NCBI RefSeq assembly: GCF_009176545.1
Contig: NZ_VTOJ01000001.1
Span: forward strand, 1 to 64,000
Direction: 5' to 3'
Length of the DNA: 64,000 bases
DNA from: Salinigranum salinum
GTDB lineage: Archaea; Halobacteriota; Halobacteria; Halobacteriales; Haloferacaceae
Part shown: positions 1 through 8,763 of the stretch, piece after piece
Numbering within the stretch: the stretch's first letter is position 1
How the letters are laid out: the number at the start of each line of letters is the position of its first letter
Made by a program: the position numbers and the translations under genes
The notes under the pieces: generated by a model
What the model was told of the DNA's origin: nothing
The model's input: the letters and a program-made list of their open reading frames with translations, nothing else
The model's database searches: none

Positions 1-500
1 CCCCGGTGGGTGGTCCGAACGCGAGCGCGGATCGGAGGTGACCGAGCCGCAGTCGCAGTGTGTCGTTCGCGTTCCATCGAAACGCCGTGTCGTACTTAAG
101 CCCGTCGGAGTGCGACGGGGGTCGAGTGGGCGGCGTGGATGGAGACACACCCGGAGTGACCCGGGTGCGTTCGTCGCATTAGCTGGAAAGCCGGGGGAAC
201 ATAAAAGGCCGTCGAACGAGAGCGGCTACGGCAGTCGGTTTCACGGTACACCGACGCATAAACCCGTGCAAACACGTCGCACGGGTAGAGAGCCACCTGT
301 AGTGTTCGGCACGCGAAGACAGAGGAGATTCACCAGCGAACGGCGAGTGGTGTGTCGCGCGGCTGGAGGTCGGCCGGTCATCCCGCGCGTCGCGCGTGAG
401 GTCGGACCGAGTGGTGGCCGCGCGTGCGTGGGTGCCCACGCGAGAGATATAAGCCCACGCGTTCCCCGTCGGCGACGGACGGGGCCGCGCGTGCGCGAAA
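1..500 (-). promoter_or_regulatory. Probable rRNA operon multi-promoter region (transcribing leftward)
   Basis: No convincing ORF lies here. Read on the minus strand there are at least four promoter-like boxes: TTATAT at 447-452, TTTAT at 258-262, TTTTAT at 201-206 and CTTAAG at 95-100. The last is followed by a segment rich in GCGAACG-type motifs. The boxes carry the look of haloarchaeal rRNA promoters as remembered: TTCGACGG just upstream of TTTTATGT near 201, and CTTAAGTACGAC near 92-100 followed by GGAACGCGAACGAC. Several tandem promoters ahead of a 16S gene are known for haloarchaeal rrn operons. The inference is that the 16S rRNA gene begins beyond the left edge. Alternatives are unrelated AT-rich boxes or a non-coding RNA promoter. 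Confidence 0.55.
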
Positions 501-723
501 CGGACACGGAATCGAGACGACGAACGGGACGAACCCACGACGGGAAGTTCGCACGCGGCCGCGCGACCCGTCTCGAAGGCGGTCACGGTCGGGAAACAGT
601 AACCAGGTAGGTACCAGTCGGCCGCCAGTCCGGCCCGGGACGCAGTATGAGATGGCCGTTCGGCACCCCGTGTAGACAACACTTATGTATATCCTATGTC
701 GAAGCATCGGGTAGACACCCCCG

Positions 724-921
724 ATGGTCCGGAAAAAGAAGCTCAGCCCGAGTGGCGCAAAAGACGAGAACGGTGAGTACCACAACGTTCACGTCAACCT
801 CCACGAGGACGAACTCACGGTCGCGGGCATGGAGATCGGCGACGAGGTGTTCGTCCGAGTTCGAGACGGGAAGATCATCATCCAGAAAGCGGATCCGGAC
901 GACGTGGAACACGACTTCTGA
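724..921 (+). CDS. Small AbrB/SpoVT-like beta-strand protein
   Basis: This 65-residue acidic protein starts MVRKKKLSP and contains a short swapped-hairpin-like core (VHVNLHEDELTVAGMEIGDEVFVRVRDGKIIIQKA). That pattern of alternating strands with GDEV and a terminal KIIIQKA strand is typical of AbrB/SpoVT/MazE-type DNA-binding domains found alone in haloarchaea. A TATA-like stretch (TTATGTATAT, about 682-692) lies roughly 35 nt upstream of the ATG. The gene is divergent from the putative rRNA promoters at 1-500, so the intervening DNA may serve both directions. The specific target is unknown. Confidence 0.8.
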   Translation: MVRKKKLSPSGAKDENGEYHNVHVNLHEDELTVAGMEIGDEVFVRVRDGKIIIQKADPDDVEHDF

Positions 922-993
922 CCCGGTGGTGAGACGACACGATCGGACCAGGAGCGGAAAGCCCCGTCACGGCCGCACGGTGGCGGGAGTGCG

Positions 994-2049
994 ATGAGTC
1001 TCTACGACCTCGTACGTCCAGCCCTGTTCTCGCTCCCCGCCGAGACGGCACACGAGACGGGGATGACGGCGTTGCGCGCGGCACAGGGGACCCCGATCGA
1101 GCGACTCGCACGACGCCGGCTCCGCGTCGACGACGAACGCCTCTCGGTGGCGGCGTTCGGCCGGTCGTTCCCGAACCCCATCGGCGTCGCGGCGGGATTC
1201 GACAAGAACGCCACGGTGCCGAGGATGCTCGCCGCGCTGGGCTTCGGTCACGTGGAGATCGGTGGTGTGACCGCCGAACGACAGGCAGGAAACCCCAGAC
1301 CACGGATGTTTCGTCTCCGTGCGGATCGTGCGATCGTTAACCGAATGGGGTTCAACAACCACGGAGCCGAGGCGGTGGGCGAACGACTCGCGACCGCTCG
1401 ACTCCCGGACGTCCCGGTCGGCCTCAACGTCGGGAAGTCGAAGTCGACACCTCTCGAAGCGGCCGCCGGCGACTACGAGTACACCTTCGAGCGCTGTGGT
1501 GACGCCGTCGACTACACGGTCGTAAACGTCTCCAGCCCGAACACACCCGGCCTCCGCGAACTCCAGCACCGCGACGCGCTCGAATCGATACTCGGGACGC
1601 TCCTCGACGCGGGTGCCCGCCCGCTCCTCGTGAAGCTCTCGCCGGACCTGGCGGCGGAAGCGGTCGACGAGGCGCTCACCGTCGTCGACGATCTCGACCT
1701 CGACGGCGTCGTCGCGACGAACACGACCACGGCACGACCACGGAGCCTCCGGTCGCCCGAACAGGCCGAACGCGGCGGCCTCTCGGGGAAGCCGCTCGAA
1801 CCCGTGGCGACCGACTTCGTCGCGCGCGTCGCCCGGCAGACGGACGTGCCCATCGTCGGCGTCGGCGGCGTCTCCGACGCGCAGGGTGCGTACGCGAAGA
1901 TCAGAGCGGGGGCGAGCCTCGTCCAACTTTACACGGCGCTCGTCTACGAGGGGCCGACCGTCGCCCGGGAGATCAACCGCGGACTCCTGGAACTGCTCGA
2001 AGACGACGGGTTCGATCACGTCTCCGAGGCGGTCGGCGTCGACTGCTGA
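994..2049 (+). CDS. pyrD: Dihydroorotate dehydrogenase (quinone), class 2
   Basis: The 351-residue protein would oxidise dihydroorotate to orotate with FMN and pass electrons to membrane quinone, the fourth step of UMP synthesis. It shows the family landmarks: AAGFDKNA for FMN/phosphate contacts near residue 70, GFNNHG near 120, NVSSPNTPGL near 180, KLSPDL near 215, NTT near 245, and GVGGVSDAQ with a C-terminal QLYTAL. The N-terminal segment (LYDLVRPALFSLPAETAHETGM) matches the membrane-associating helices of class 2 enzymes. A GGCGGGAG stretch lies just upstream of the ATG. Length is normal for the class. Confidence 0.95.
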   Translation: MSLYDLVRPALFSLPAETAHETGMTALRAAQGTPIERLARRRLRVDDERLSVAAFGRSFPNPIGVAAGFDKNATVPRMLAALGFGHVEIGGVTAERQAGNPRPRMFRLRADRAIVNRMGFNNHGAEAVGERLATARLPDVPVGLNVGKSKSTPLEAAAGDYEYTFERCGDAVDYTVVNVSSPNTPGLRELQHRDALESILGTLLDAGARPLLVKLSPDLAAEAVDEALTVVDDLDLDGVVATNTTTARPRSLRSPEQAERGGLSGKPLEPVATDFVARVARQTDVPIVGVGGVSDAQGAYAKIRAGASLVQLYTALVYEGPTVAREINRGLLELLEDDGFDHVSEAVGVDC

Positions 2050-2322
2050 GTCGAGACCGCCGAGACGTCACCGGACGCTCCGGAGCGTACTCGAAGGGGG
2101 AAGGGAAAGGGGGGATTCGGGCCGGTGGGGATGCCTGGGAGGTTCCGTGGCCCGGACGTGAAACCTCCGTGGTGTGTCCCTCAATGTTGGGACGACATAC
2201 TGTATCATCAGGAGTGACCTATCTCTTGTCCCGACGCTGTGAGGTCGTTCAAATGGGGGCGATAATCTTGGACGAAAACCGGAGAATCGTCCGGTCGAGA
2301 CGGTCGGAGAACGAGAGACAAC

Positions 2323-4947
2323 TCAGTTCCGAACGATGACGACGGCGTCGTCCGCCTCGACCATCTCGCCCGCGCCGGTGTATCGGCGCTCCTCTTCGAC
2401 GGAGAACATCTCGTCGGTGAGTTCGACGCCCGCCACACGGAGAGTCCCGTCGACGATCTCGTAGTCGCCCGTCTCGATGGCGGCGTCGATCTCCGAGACC
2501 GTGTTCCCGAATTCGGGCCCGACGAGGGCGTAGTCGAGGTCGATCCCCGTCACCACGGACTCGATGGGCGGCTCCTCGTCGGTCGTCTCCAGGTCACCGA
2601 CGTGCATCACCCGCTGGATGTCCGCTTCGAAGCCGGTGACGTCCCCGTACACCGTGACGCCGTCGAGGTCGGCGTTCATCGACAGCTGGTTGTCGGACTT
2701 GTACCGGCGGAGGGCACTCACGACCGAGAGCGCGGTCTCGCCCGCCGCGACGTCGGCGTCGAGCCCCAGCGGATCGGGCCACGAGGTGCGGTGGACGCTC
2801 CCGTCGCCGTGCATGTCCCGCCAGAGCTCCTCCGTGATGTGTGCGAGGAACGGCGCGAACAGCTGGAGGAACCGGCGGTGGGCGACCTGGAGCGTGTACG
2901 CGGCGGACGGATCGTCACCCTCCCGGAGCCGCTGTTTCGCGATCTCGAGGTAGTCGTCGCAGAACGTGTGCCAGAAGAAGCTCCGGAGGCGGTCGCGGGC
3001 CTTCGAGAACTCGTACGCCGCCATCCGCGCCGTGACGGTCTCGATCTCGTCGTCGAGCGACGCGAGCAGCCAGCGGTCCAGTTCCTGGAGGTCGTCGTGG
3101 TCGACGTCGACCGGGTCGTCGGGGGTGAGCGAGTCGACCAGTTTCGAGGCGTTCCAGAGCTTGCGGAGCAGCTTCTCGCCCGCGCGGAGCCCCTTCTCCT
3201 TGTACGGGAGGTCGTCCCCCACGGCGCTGCCGGCGGCCCAGTAGCGGGCGGCGTCGACGGGGAACTTCGCGACGACCTCGTCGGGTGCGACGATGTTACC
3301 CTTGGATTTGGACATCTTCTCGCGGTTCTCGTCCAGCACCATCCCGTTGATCATCACGCTGTCGAACGGCACCTCGCCGGTGTGTTCGTAACACTTGACC
3401 ACCGTGTGGAAGAGCCAGAAGGAGATGATGTCGTGGCCCTGTGGCCGGAGATTCACGGGGTACAGTTCCCCGCGCTCGACGGCCATCTCTTCGGATTCGG
3501 GATCCCACTCCCAGCCCGCGTTAATCAAAGGCGTGAGCGACGAGGTAGCCCAGGTGTCGAAGACGTCGTCCTCGGGGACGAACGCGGTGTGACCGCAGTC
3601 GGGGCAGGCGTCGACCGGCGGCTCGTCCTGCAGCGGATCCACCGGCAGCTGGTCGCGCTCGGCCATCACGGCGTGGTCGCACTCGGCGCAGTACCAGACC
3701 GGGAACGGGATCCCCGACGACCGCTGTCGGGAGATCGACCAGTCCCACTGGAGCCCCTCGATCCAGTTTCGATAGCGAGTGAACATCTTCTCGGGGTACC
3801 AGTCCATCTCCCTCCCCGCGTCGAGATACTCATCCTTCTTGTCGAGGAGTTTGATGTACCACTGCTCTGCGACGAGGAACTCGATGCTCGTCCCACAGCG
3901 TTCGTGGACGTTCACCGTGTGCGTGATGGCGCGCGTGTCGAGGAGCGCGCCGACGTCGTCGAGGTCGGCGACGATAGCCTCGCGAGCCTCGTCGGCGGAG
4001 AGGCCCGCGTACTCGTCGGCCTCGTCGGTCATCGTCCCGGACTCGTCGATGGCGATCCGGAGGTCGAGGTCGTGCGCCTGGTACCACTCGATGTCGGTCT
4101 GGTCGCCGAACGTACAGCACATGACGACCCCCGACCCGGTCTCCATGTCGACGCGTTCGTCCGCGAGGATGGGCACCTCCTGCCCGAAGAGCGGGATCCG
4201 TGCGTGGTTGCCCACGAGGTGCTGGTTCGCGTCGTCGTCGGGGTGGACGAACACCGAGACGCAAGCGGGCAGCAGTTCGGGCCGCGTCGTCGAGATGGTG
4301 AACGTCTCCGGGAGCGCCTCGCCCTCGTCCGCTTCGACGACCTCGAACGCGATGTCGTGGAAGTGACTGGGCTGTTCGTCGTCCTCGGTCTCGACCTGTG
4401 AGATGGCGGTCTCGCACTCCGGGCACCAGATGGTCGGGGCGCGCTGGCGGTACTCACGGCCCTGCTCGTAGAGGTCGAGGAACGACAGCTGCGAGATGCG
4501 CTGGACCTCGGGCGAGATGGTCTGGTACGTCTCCGACCAGTCGATCGAGATCCCCAGGTTCTGCATCTTCTCCGTGAACTCGGCCTCGTACTCCTGACAG
4601 ACCTCGCGGCACATCCGCTGGAACTCGCGACGGTCGTACTCCTGGTGGCGGACGCCGAGTTCGTCCTCGGTCAGGCGCTCGGAGGCGATCCCGTTGTCGT
4701 CGTAGCCGAACGGGAAGAAGACGTCGTCGCCGCGCATCCGATTGAACCGGGCGACGAAGTCCTGGAGCGTAAAGCCGTAGACGTGTCCCCAGTGGAGGCT
4801 CCCCGACACCGTCGGCGGCGGCGAGTCGATGGAGAAGACGGTGTTCGGATCTACCGCCTCGCCGTCGTAGGCGTAGGTGTCCTCGCGGACCCACTGGTCT
4901 TGCCACTTGGCCTCGACGGTGTCCGGGTCGTATTCTCCGCTCGGCAT
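2323..4947 (-). CDS. valS: Valyl-tRNA synthetase
   Basis: The 874-residue class I synthetase charges tRNA-Val. The HIGH-type motif appears as LHWGH near residue 52, inside PPPTVSGSLHWGHVYG. The KMSKS motif is in ENREKMSKSKGN near residue 545. The editing domain is present between them, with TTRPELLPA near residue 220, and a tRNA-anticodon-binding helical region follows. Cysteine pairs such as CPEC near 175 and CAEC/CPDC near 420-450 suggest zinc-binding knuckles, as in archaeal ValS. A TATA-like TTTAACA at about 4975-4981 sits ~28 nt ahead of the ATG. The gene is convergent with pyrD. Confidence 0.96.
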   Translation of the reverse strand: MPSGEYDPDTVEAKWQDQWVREDTYAYDGEAVDPNTVFSIDSPPPTVSGSLHWGHVYGFTLQDFVARFNRMRGDDVFFPFGYDDNGIASERLTEDELGVRHQEYDRREFQRMCREVCQEYEAEFTEKMQNLGISIDWSETYQTISPEVQRISQLSFLDLYEQGREYRQRAPTIWCPECETAISQVETEDDEQPSHFHDIAFEVVEADEGEALPETFTISTTRPELLPACVSVFVHPDDDANQHLVGNHARIPLFGQEVPILADERVDMETGSGVVMCCTFGDQTDIEWYQAHDLDLRIAIDESGTMTDEADEYAGLSADEAREAIVADLDDVGALLDTRAITHTVNVHERCGTSIEFLVAEQWYIKLLDKKDEYLDAGREMDWYPEKMFTRYRNWIEGLQWDWSISRQRSSGIPFPVWYCAECDHAVMAERDQLPVDPLQDEPPVDACPDCGHTAFVPEDDVFDTWATSSLTPLINAGWEWDPESEEMAVERGELYPVNLRPQGHDIISFWLFHTVVKCYEHTGEVPFDSVMINGMVLDENREKMSKSKGNIVAPDEVVAKFPVDAARYWAAGSAVGDDLPYKEKGLRAGEKLLRKLWNASKLVDSLTPDDPVDVDHDDLQELDRWLLASLDDEIETVTARMAAYEFSKARDRLRSFFWHTFCDDYLEIAKQRLREGDDPSAAYTLQVAHRRFLQLFAPFLAHITEELWRDMHGDGSVHRTSWPDPLGLDADVAAGETALSVVSALRRYKSDNQLSMNADLDGVTVYGDVTGFEADIQRVMHVGDLETTDEEPPIESVVTGIDLDYALVGPEFGNTVSEIDAAIETGDYEIVDGTLRVAGVELTDEMFSVEEERRYTGAGEMVEADDAVVIVRN

Positions 4948-5051
4948 TCTCGCGTGGGTCTACCACGTGCGCGCCTGTTAAACGACTCGATTGTGCCGTC
5001 ACGGTCGTTCCAAGGCGTCTGGGGCGAAGCGCGAGCCAGCGGGCGACCGAC

Positions 5052-6251
5052 TCACCGGAGCGCGGCGAGCCCGGTGTCGAGATCGGCGATCAGGTCCTCG
5101 ACGTTCTCGACGCCGACCGAGAGCCGGACCAGCGCGTCCGTGATGCCGAGCGCGGCACGGTCGTCGGGAGAGAGCGGCGAGTGCGTCATCGTCGCGGGGT
5201 GTTCGACGAGGCTCTCGACCCCGCCGAGGCTCACGGCCAGCGGGAACGCCGAGAGCGACCCGAGGAACGTCGTAACTCCCTCAAGGTCGGCGTCGACCTC
5301 GAACGAGAGCATCCCGCCGAAGCCGTCCATCTGCCGGGCCGCGAGGTCGTGCTGCGGGTGCGAGGGGAGTCCCGGATAGTGGACGTCGGTCACGCGGGGA
5401 TGGTCGGCGAGGAACGCCGCGATGGCCCGGGCGTTGGCCTCGTGGCGCTCCATTCGAAGGGGAAGCGTCTTGATCCCGCGGAGGGTGAGAAACGAGTCGA
5501 ACGGCGAGAGGACGTTCCCCATCCCGACCTGCTGGAGGAAGCCGATCTCGTCGGCGAGACAGGCGTCGTCGGTGACGACGGCGCCGCCGACCGAGTCCGA
5601 GTGGCCGTTGAGGTACTTCGTCGTTGAGTGGACCACCAGGTCGGCACCGAGTTCGAGCGGGCGCTGGAGGACGGGGCTGGCGAACGTGTTGTCGACGCCG
5701 AGCACCGCGCCCGCGTCGTGGGCGAGCTCCGCGATCGCCTCGACGTCACAGAGGCGCATCAGCGGGTTGGTGGGCGTCTCCATCCAGACGAGGCTCGTCT
5801 CCGCGGAGAGCGCAGACGCGACGGCCGCGGGGTCGCGGGCGTCGACGAACGAGACGTCGACGCCGAGCCGTGCTTCGAACAGGCGCGTGAGCATCGTCTT
5901 CGTCCCGCCGTAGAGGTCCTCGAACGCGACGACGTGGCCGCCGGGTTCGACACAGGCCATCACGGTAGCCACGATGGCCGACGTCCCCGAGGCGAACGCC
6001 ATCGCGTGCTGGCCGCCCTCGAGCGACGCCAGCCTGTGTTCGAGCGCGTTGCGCGTGGGGTTCGACAGCCGCGAGTAGAGGTACTCCCCGGCGTCGGGAT
6101 CGAGGTCCTCGAGGCTCGCGTCGGGGTCGATATCGTCGACCGCGTACGTGGAGGTGAGGTGGATCGGGACGACGACGTCCTCGGCGACCATCGGCTGTCT
6201 CCCGCCGCCGTGCGTCACCGAACGCGTATCGAAGTGCGAGTCGGGGGGCAT
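5052..6251 (-). CDS. Cystathionine gamma-synthase/lyase family PLP enzyme
   Basis: The 399-residue trans-sulfuration-type PLP enzyme starts MPPDSHFDTRSVTHGG. Conserved features are YSRLSNPTRNALE near residue 75, GMAFASG-type phosphate loop (HAMAFASGTSA) near 90, and the PLP lysine in HSTTKYLNGHSD near residue 200. The C-terminal SLGGVESLVEHPATMTHS is diagnostic for the Cys/Met metabolism family. Activity could be cystathionine gamma-synthase, O-acetyl/succinylhomoserine sulfhydrylase or cystathionine gamma-lyase; sequence alone does not separate them. The ATG at 6251 is preferred over an upstream in-frame ATG at 6302 because family members start near FDTRSVTHG. An AT-rich tract at 6300-6340 is the likely promoter area. 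Confidence 0.92.
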   Translation of the reverse strand: MPPDSHFDTRSVTHGGGRQPMVAEDVVVPIHLTSTYAVDDIDPDASLEDLDPDAGEYLYSRLSNPTRNALEHRLASLEGGQHAMAFASGTSAIVATVMACVEPGGHVVAFEDLYGGTKTMLTRLFEARLGVDVSFVDARDPAAVASALSAETSLVWMETPTNPLMRLCDVEAIAELAHDAGAVLGVDNTFASPVLQRPLELGADLVVHSTTKYLNGHSDSVGGAVVTDDACLADEIGFLQQVGMGNVLSPFDSFLTLRGIKTLPLRMERHEANARAIAAFLADHPRVTDVHYPGLPSHPQHDLAARQMDGFGGMLSFEVDADLEGVTTFLGSLSAFPLAVSLGGVESLVEHPATMTHSPLSPDDRAALGITDALVRLSVGVENVEDLIADLDTGLAALR

Positions 6252-6389
6252 CGATCGAAATACGCCACCATACCCCGTAACTGTTTTGTCGTTGTTCAAC
6301 AAAATTGCATTATAATATTAAAATATGAGATTATTACCCTTGTGAATAAGAGGGCGTCGGGGGCCCGGAGCCGTCGCGGTCGGGGGCCG

Positions 6390-6821
6390 TCAGATCCGGA
6401 GGTGTGCCGGCGGATCGACGGCCTCGAGCTGTTCGAGCAGTCCCAGGCGGTTCTCCTCGAGCCAGATCTCCGCGATCCGGCCGTCTTCGATCCGGTACAT
6501 CGCCATCCCGGTCCACTCGACCGTGTGGCCGGTCGGGTCGACGTCGCGGTACTCCTCCGAGTGTGTCCCGCTGACGCGGTACCGGACTGCGACAGTGTCG
6601 CCCTCGGCGACCATCGCTTCGGTCGTGCCCGAGTAGTCCGGGAACACCTCGAAGTGTGCCTGGAGGAAGTCGACGATCTCGTCGACGCCGTGCAGCTCGT
6701 CGTGGACGCCGTGCTCGACGACGTCCTCGGCGAGGAGTTCCGCGAGCGTCTCGTGATCCCGGTCGTTGAACGCGTTCAGATACCGTCGGACGAGGTCCTT
6801 GTGTTCGGCTGGTGTCGTCAT
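6390..6821 (-). CDS. SnoaL-like / ester cyclase family protein
   Basis: The 143-residue protein begins MTTPAEHKDLVRRYLNAFND. It has the cone-shaped alpha+beta barrel pattern of SnoaL/NTF2-like proteins: YLNAFNDRDHETLAELLAEDVVEHG, then DFLQAHFEVFPDY and a C-terminal GRIAEIWLEEN. Family members act as polyketide cyclases or bind small ligands, but the substrate here is unknown. The ATG at 6821 is preceded by GGGGAGAG six nt upstream, a good Shine-Dalgarno. A GTG at 6884 in the same frame lies ~26 nt below a TATA-like AATTAA (6907-6913), so a longer leaderless form is possible. Confidence 0.85.
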   Translation of the reverse strand: MTTPAEHKDLVRRYLNAFNDRDHETLAELLAEDVVEHGVHDELHGVDEIVDFLQAHFEVFPDYSGTTEAMVAEGDTVAVRYRVSGTHSEEYRDVDPTGHTVEWTGMAMYRIEDGRIAEIWLEENRLGLLEQLEAVDPPAHLRI

Positions 6822-7029
6822 GATCTCTCCCCGTACGGGCGCTCCGGTGGCTGTCGTGGCCGTCCGGGTCGTCGGGAGCGCCACTCGAAAATGTCTACTC
6901 GGAAGACGTTAATTGTTACCACGACTCGCGGGTGAGGGTTCCGAGGCACGGGAGTGCCGACGTCGGCGTGTTCGCGTCGCTCGCACAGCCTCGAGCGAAA
7001 TCGCAGGGCAGGAACCCGACCACACTCGC

Positions 7030-8763
7030 TCAGTCGAGCGCCTCGAGCGCGAACTCGAACGCCGCCACCGGCAGTTCGAGGTCGTGTTCGACCAGCACCG
7101 CGGGGTGGACCTCGCCGACGACCCCGACCTCGGTGCCATCGATCACGACGCTCGCGGCGCGGCCGGGGATGAACGTCGGATGCTCCGTGTGGGGCGTCTC
7201 CAGACCGACGTCGAAGTCGCGGCAGATCGCCGCGAGCCGCGCCTTCGCGTCCTCGTACGTCGCGTCGTGTCGGGCGAGGACGCCCGCGACGTGTCTGGAC
7301 TCGGCGACGCCGGTCGACTCGGTCTCGTCCGCGTGGGCGACGAGGCCGATCTCCGCGAGGTCCTGCGGGTACGACCGGTGGGTGTTGTTCTCCAGCACCA
7401 TCAGGAGCGAGGGTAGGGCCCACGTCCGGAGCATCGTGTAGTCCTCGCTGTACGGTTCGGTGATGGTGACGGCCTCGCTCCCACCGAGCGCCGCGTCGCC
7501 CTCGGTGAGGCGCATCCGGTCGTAGTTTTCGGCTTCGGAGATCATGTGGAAGTTCAGGAGATCTTCGAAGCCCAGCCCCACCAGGGAAGCGCGGGCCGCG
7601 TTCTCCAGTCGCGACCGCCCGTGGCGGCCGCCGACGGTGGAGACGTCGGGGTATCGGGGGTCGAGGTCGTTGAAGCCGTACGCCCGACCCACGTCGTCGA
7701 TCAGGTCGAGCGGGTGGAGCACGTCCACGCGGTACGGGGGGATCTCCACCTCGTACGTGATCGGATCGTCGAGGGTGTACGTCGCGTCAAGGCCCGAACG
7801 CTCGAAGAGGTCGACCACCTCCTCGCGGTCGAGGGCGACGCCCAGCATCGACTCGATGCGGTCGTGTGACACCGTCTTCTGATCGACCGAGAAGTCCGGA
7901 CGCACGAGGCTGGCACCGTCGTCGGGGACCGTGGTCCCGTCGGCGTACTCGACGTGCACCTCCTCGATGGTCGCACCCCTTGCGGAGAGGGCGTAGCAGA
8001 TGATGGTGCACATCCGGTCGATCGTCCACTGGTCCGTCCCCGTGAGTTCGACGAGGAGTTCGCGCGAGTCGGTGTCGACCTCGGTCCGGCGGCCGTTGAT
8101 GACCGGCGGGAACGAGAACAGCCCGAGTTCGTCGTAGATGGCCGGGTAGCGGTCGTAGTCGGCGACGAGATCGGCGTACTGCGTCCCCGTCTGATGCTGT
8201 TCGAGCACCTCGGCGGGCGTCAGTTCGGCGTTCGAGTCCAGCGGGACGAAGCGGTCGCCGTCGGGAGCGACTCCCCGATAGGTGATCGTGTTGTTACCGC
8301 CCTCGTCGGAGAGGACTTCCCCCTTGATCATCGCGAGGTCGTGGATCCCGATAGCTCCCTTCGCCCGTTTGCGACCCATCGTCGCGTGCAGTTTCTCCTG
8401 GAGCTGGATGAGCGACTCGAGGCCCGCCTCGTCGAGATCTACCCCCCGAACGATGGCGCCCGTGACGTACGGCCGCTCGTCGGGGACCGACTCGTCGACC
8501 TCGATGGTCCAGTCGGGGTCGTTCGTCTTCGGGACCGCGACGCCCCGGTCCGACCCGTACTGGTAGCGGAGCGAGCGGGCGACGCCCTCGACGGAGAGGC
8601 GGTCGAGACGGTCGGGGCCGAACTCCAGCTGCATCTTGCCGTCCTCCGTTTCGCCCTCGTACTCCAGCCCGAGCGCGAACAGGTCCTCTTTGAACGCCTC
8701 TTCGGACTTGCCCTCGCCCGTGAGCCGCCGCAGTTCGTCGACCGAAACGTCGACGACGGGCAT
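7030..8763 (-). CDS. pheT: Phenylalanyl-tRNA synthetase beta subunit
   Basis: The 577-residue beta chain of the alpha2-beta2 PheRS pairs with PheS. It begins MPVVDVSVDELRRLTG, typical of the archaeal/eukaryotic short-type beta subunit. It contains the B3/B4 region (GRKRAKGAIGIHDL, TYRGVAPDG) associated with editing of mischarged tRNA, B5 folds and a catalytic-like core domain in the C-terminal third (RHVAGVLARHDATYEDAK). Its ATG overlaps the pheS stop (TGATG), so translation is coupled. It is the distal gene of the pheST operon. Confidence 0.95.
   Translation of the reverse strand: MPVVDVSVDELRRLTGEGKSEEAFKEDLFALGLEYEGETEDGKMQLEFGPDRLDRLSVEGVARSLRYQYGSDRGVAVPKTNDPDWTIEVDESVPDERPYVTGAIVRGVDLDEAGLESLIQLQEKLHATMGRKRAKGAIGIHDLAMIKGEVLSDEGGNNTITYRGVAPDGDRFVPLDSNAELTPAEVLEQHQTGTQYADLVADYDRYPAIYDELGLFSFPPVINGRRTEVDTDSRELLVELTGTDQWTIDRMCTIICYALSARGATIEEVHVEYADGTTVPDDGASLVRPDFSVDQKTVSHDRIESMLGVALDREEVVDLFERSGLDATYTLDDPITYEVEIPPYRVDVLHPLDLIDDVGRAYGFNDLDPRYPDVSTVGGRHGRSRLENAARASLVGLGFEDLLNFHMISEAENYDRMRLTEGDAALGGSEAVTITEPYSEDYTMLRTWALPSLLMVLENNTHRSYPQDLAEIGLVAHADETESTGVAESRHVAGVLARHDATYEDAKARLAAICRDFDVGLETPHTEHPTFIPGRAASVVIDGTEVGVVGEVHPAVLVEHDLELPVAAFEFALEALD

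Noticed and set aside
38-610. Long plus-strand open frame in the first 600 bases
   Set aside because: The translation is Arg/Gly/Pro/Thr-rich without any domain, as expected from GC-rich noncoding DNA, and the minus strand carries promoter-like boxes instead.
2184-2339. About 50-codon plus ORF between pyrD and valS (starting MLGRHTVSS)
   Set aside because: Runs into the valS 3' end, codon use is poor, and no promoter or family support is seen.
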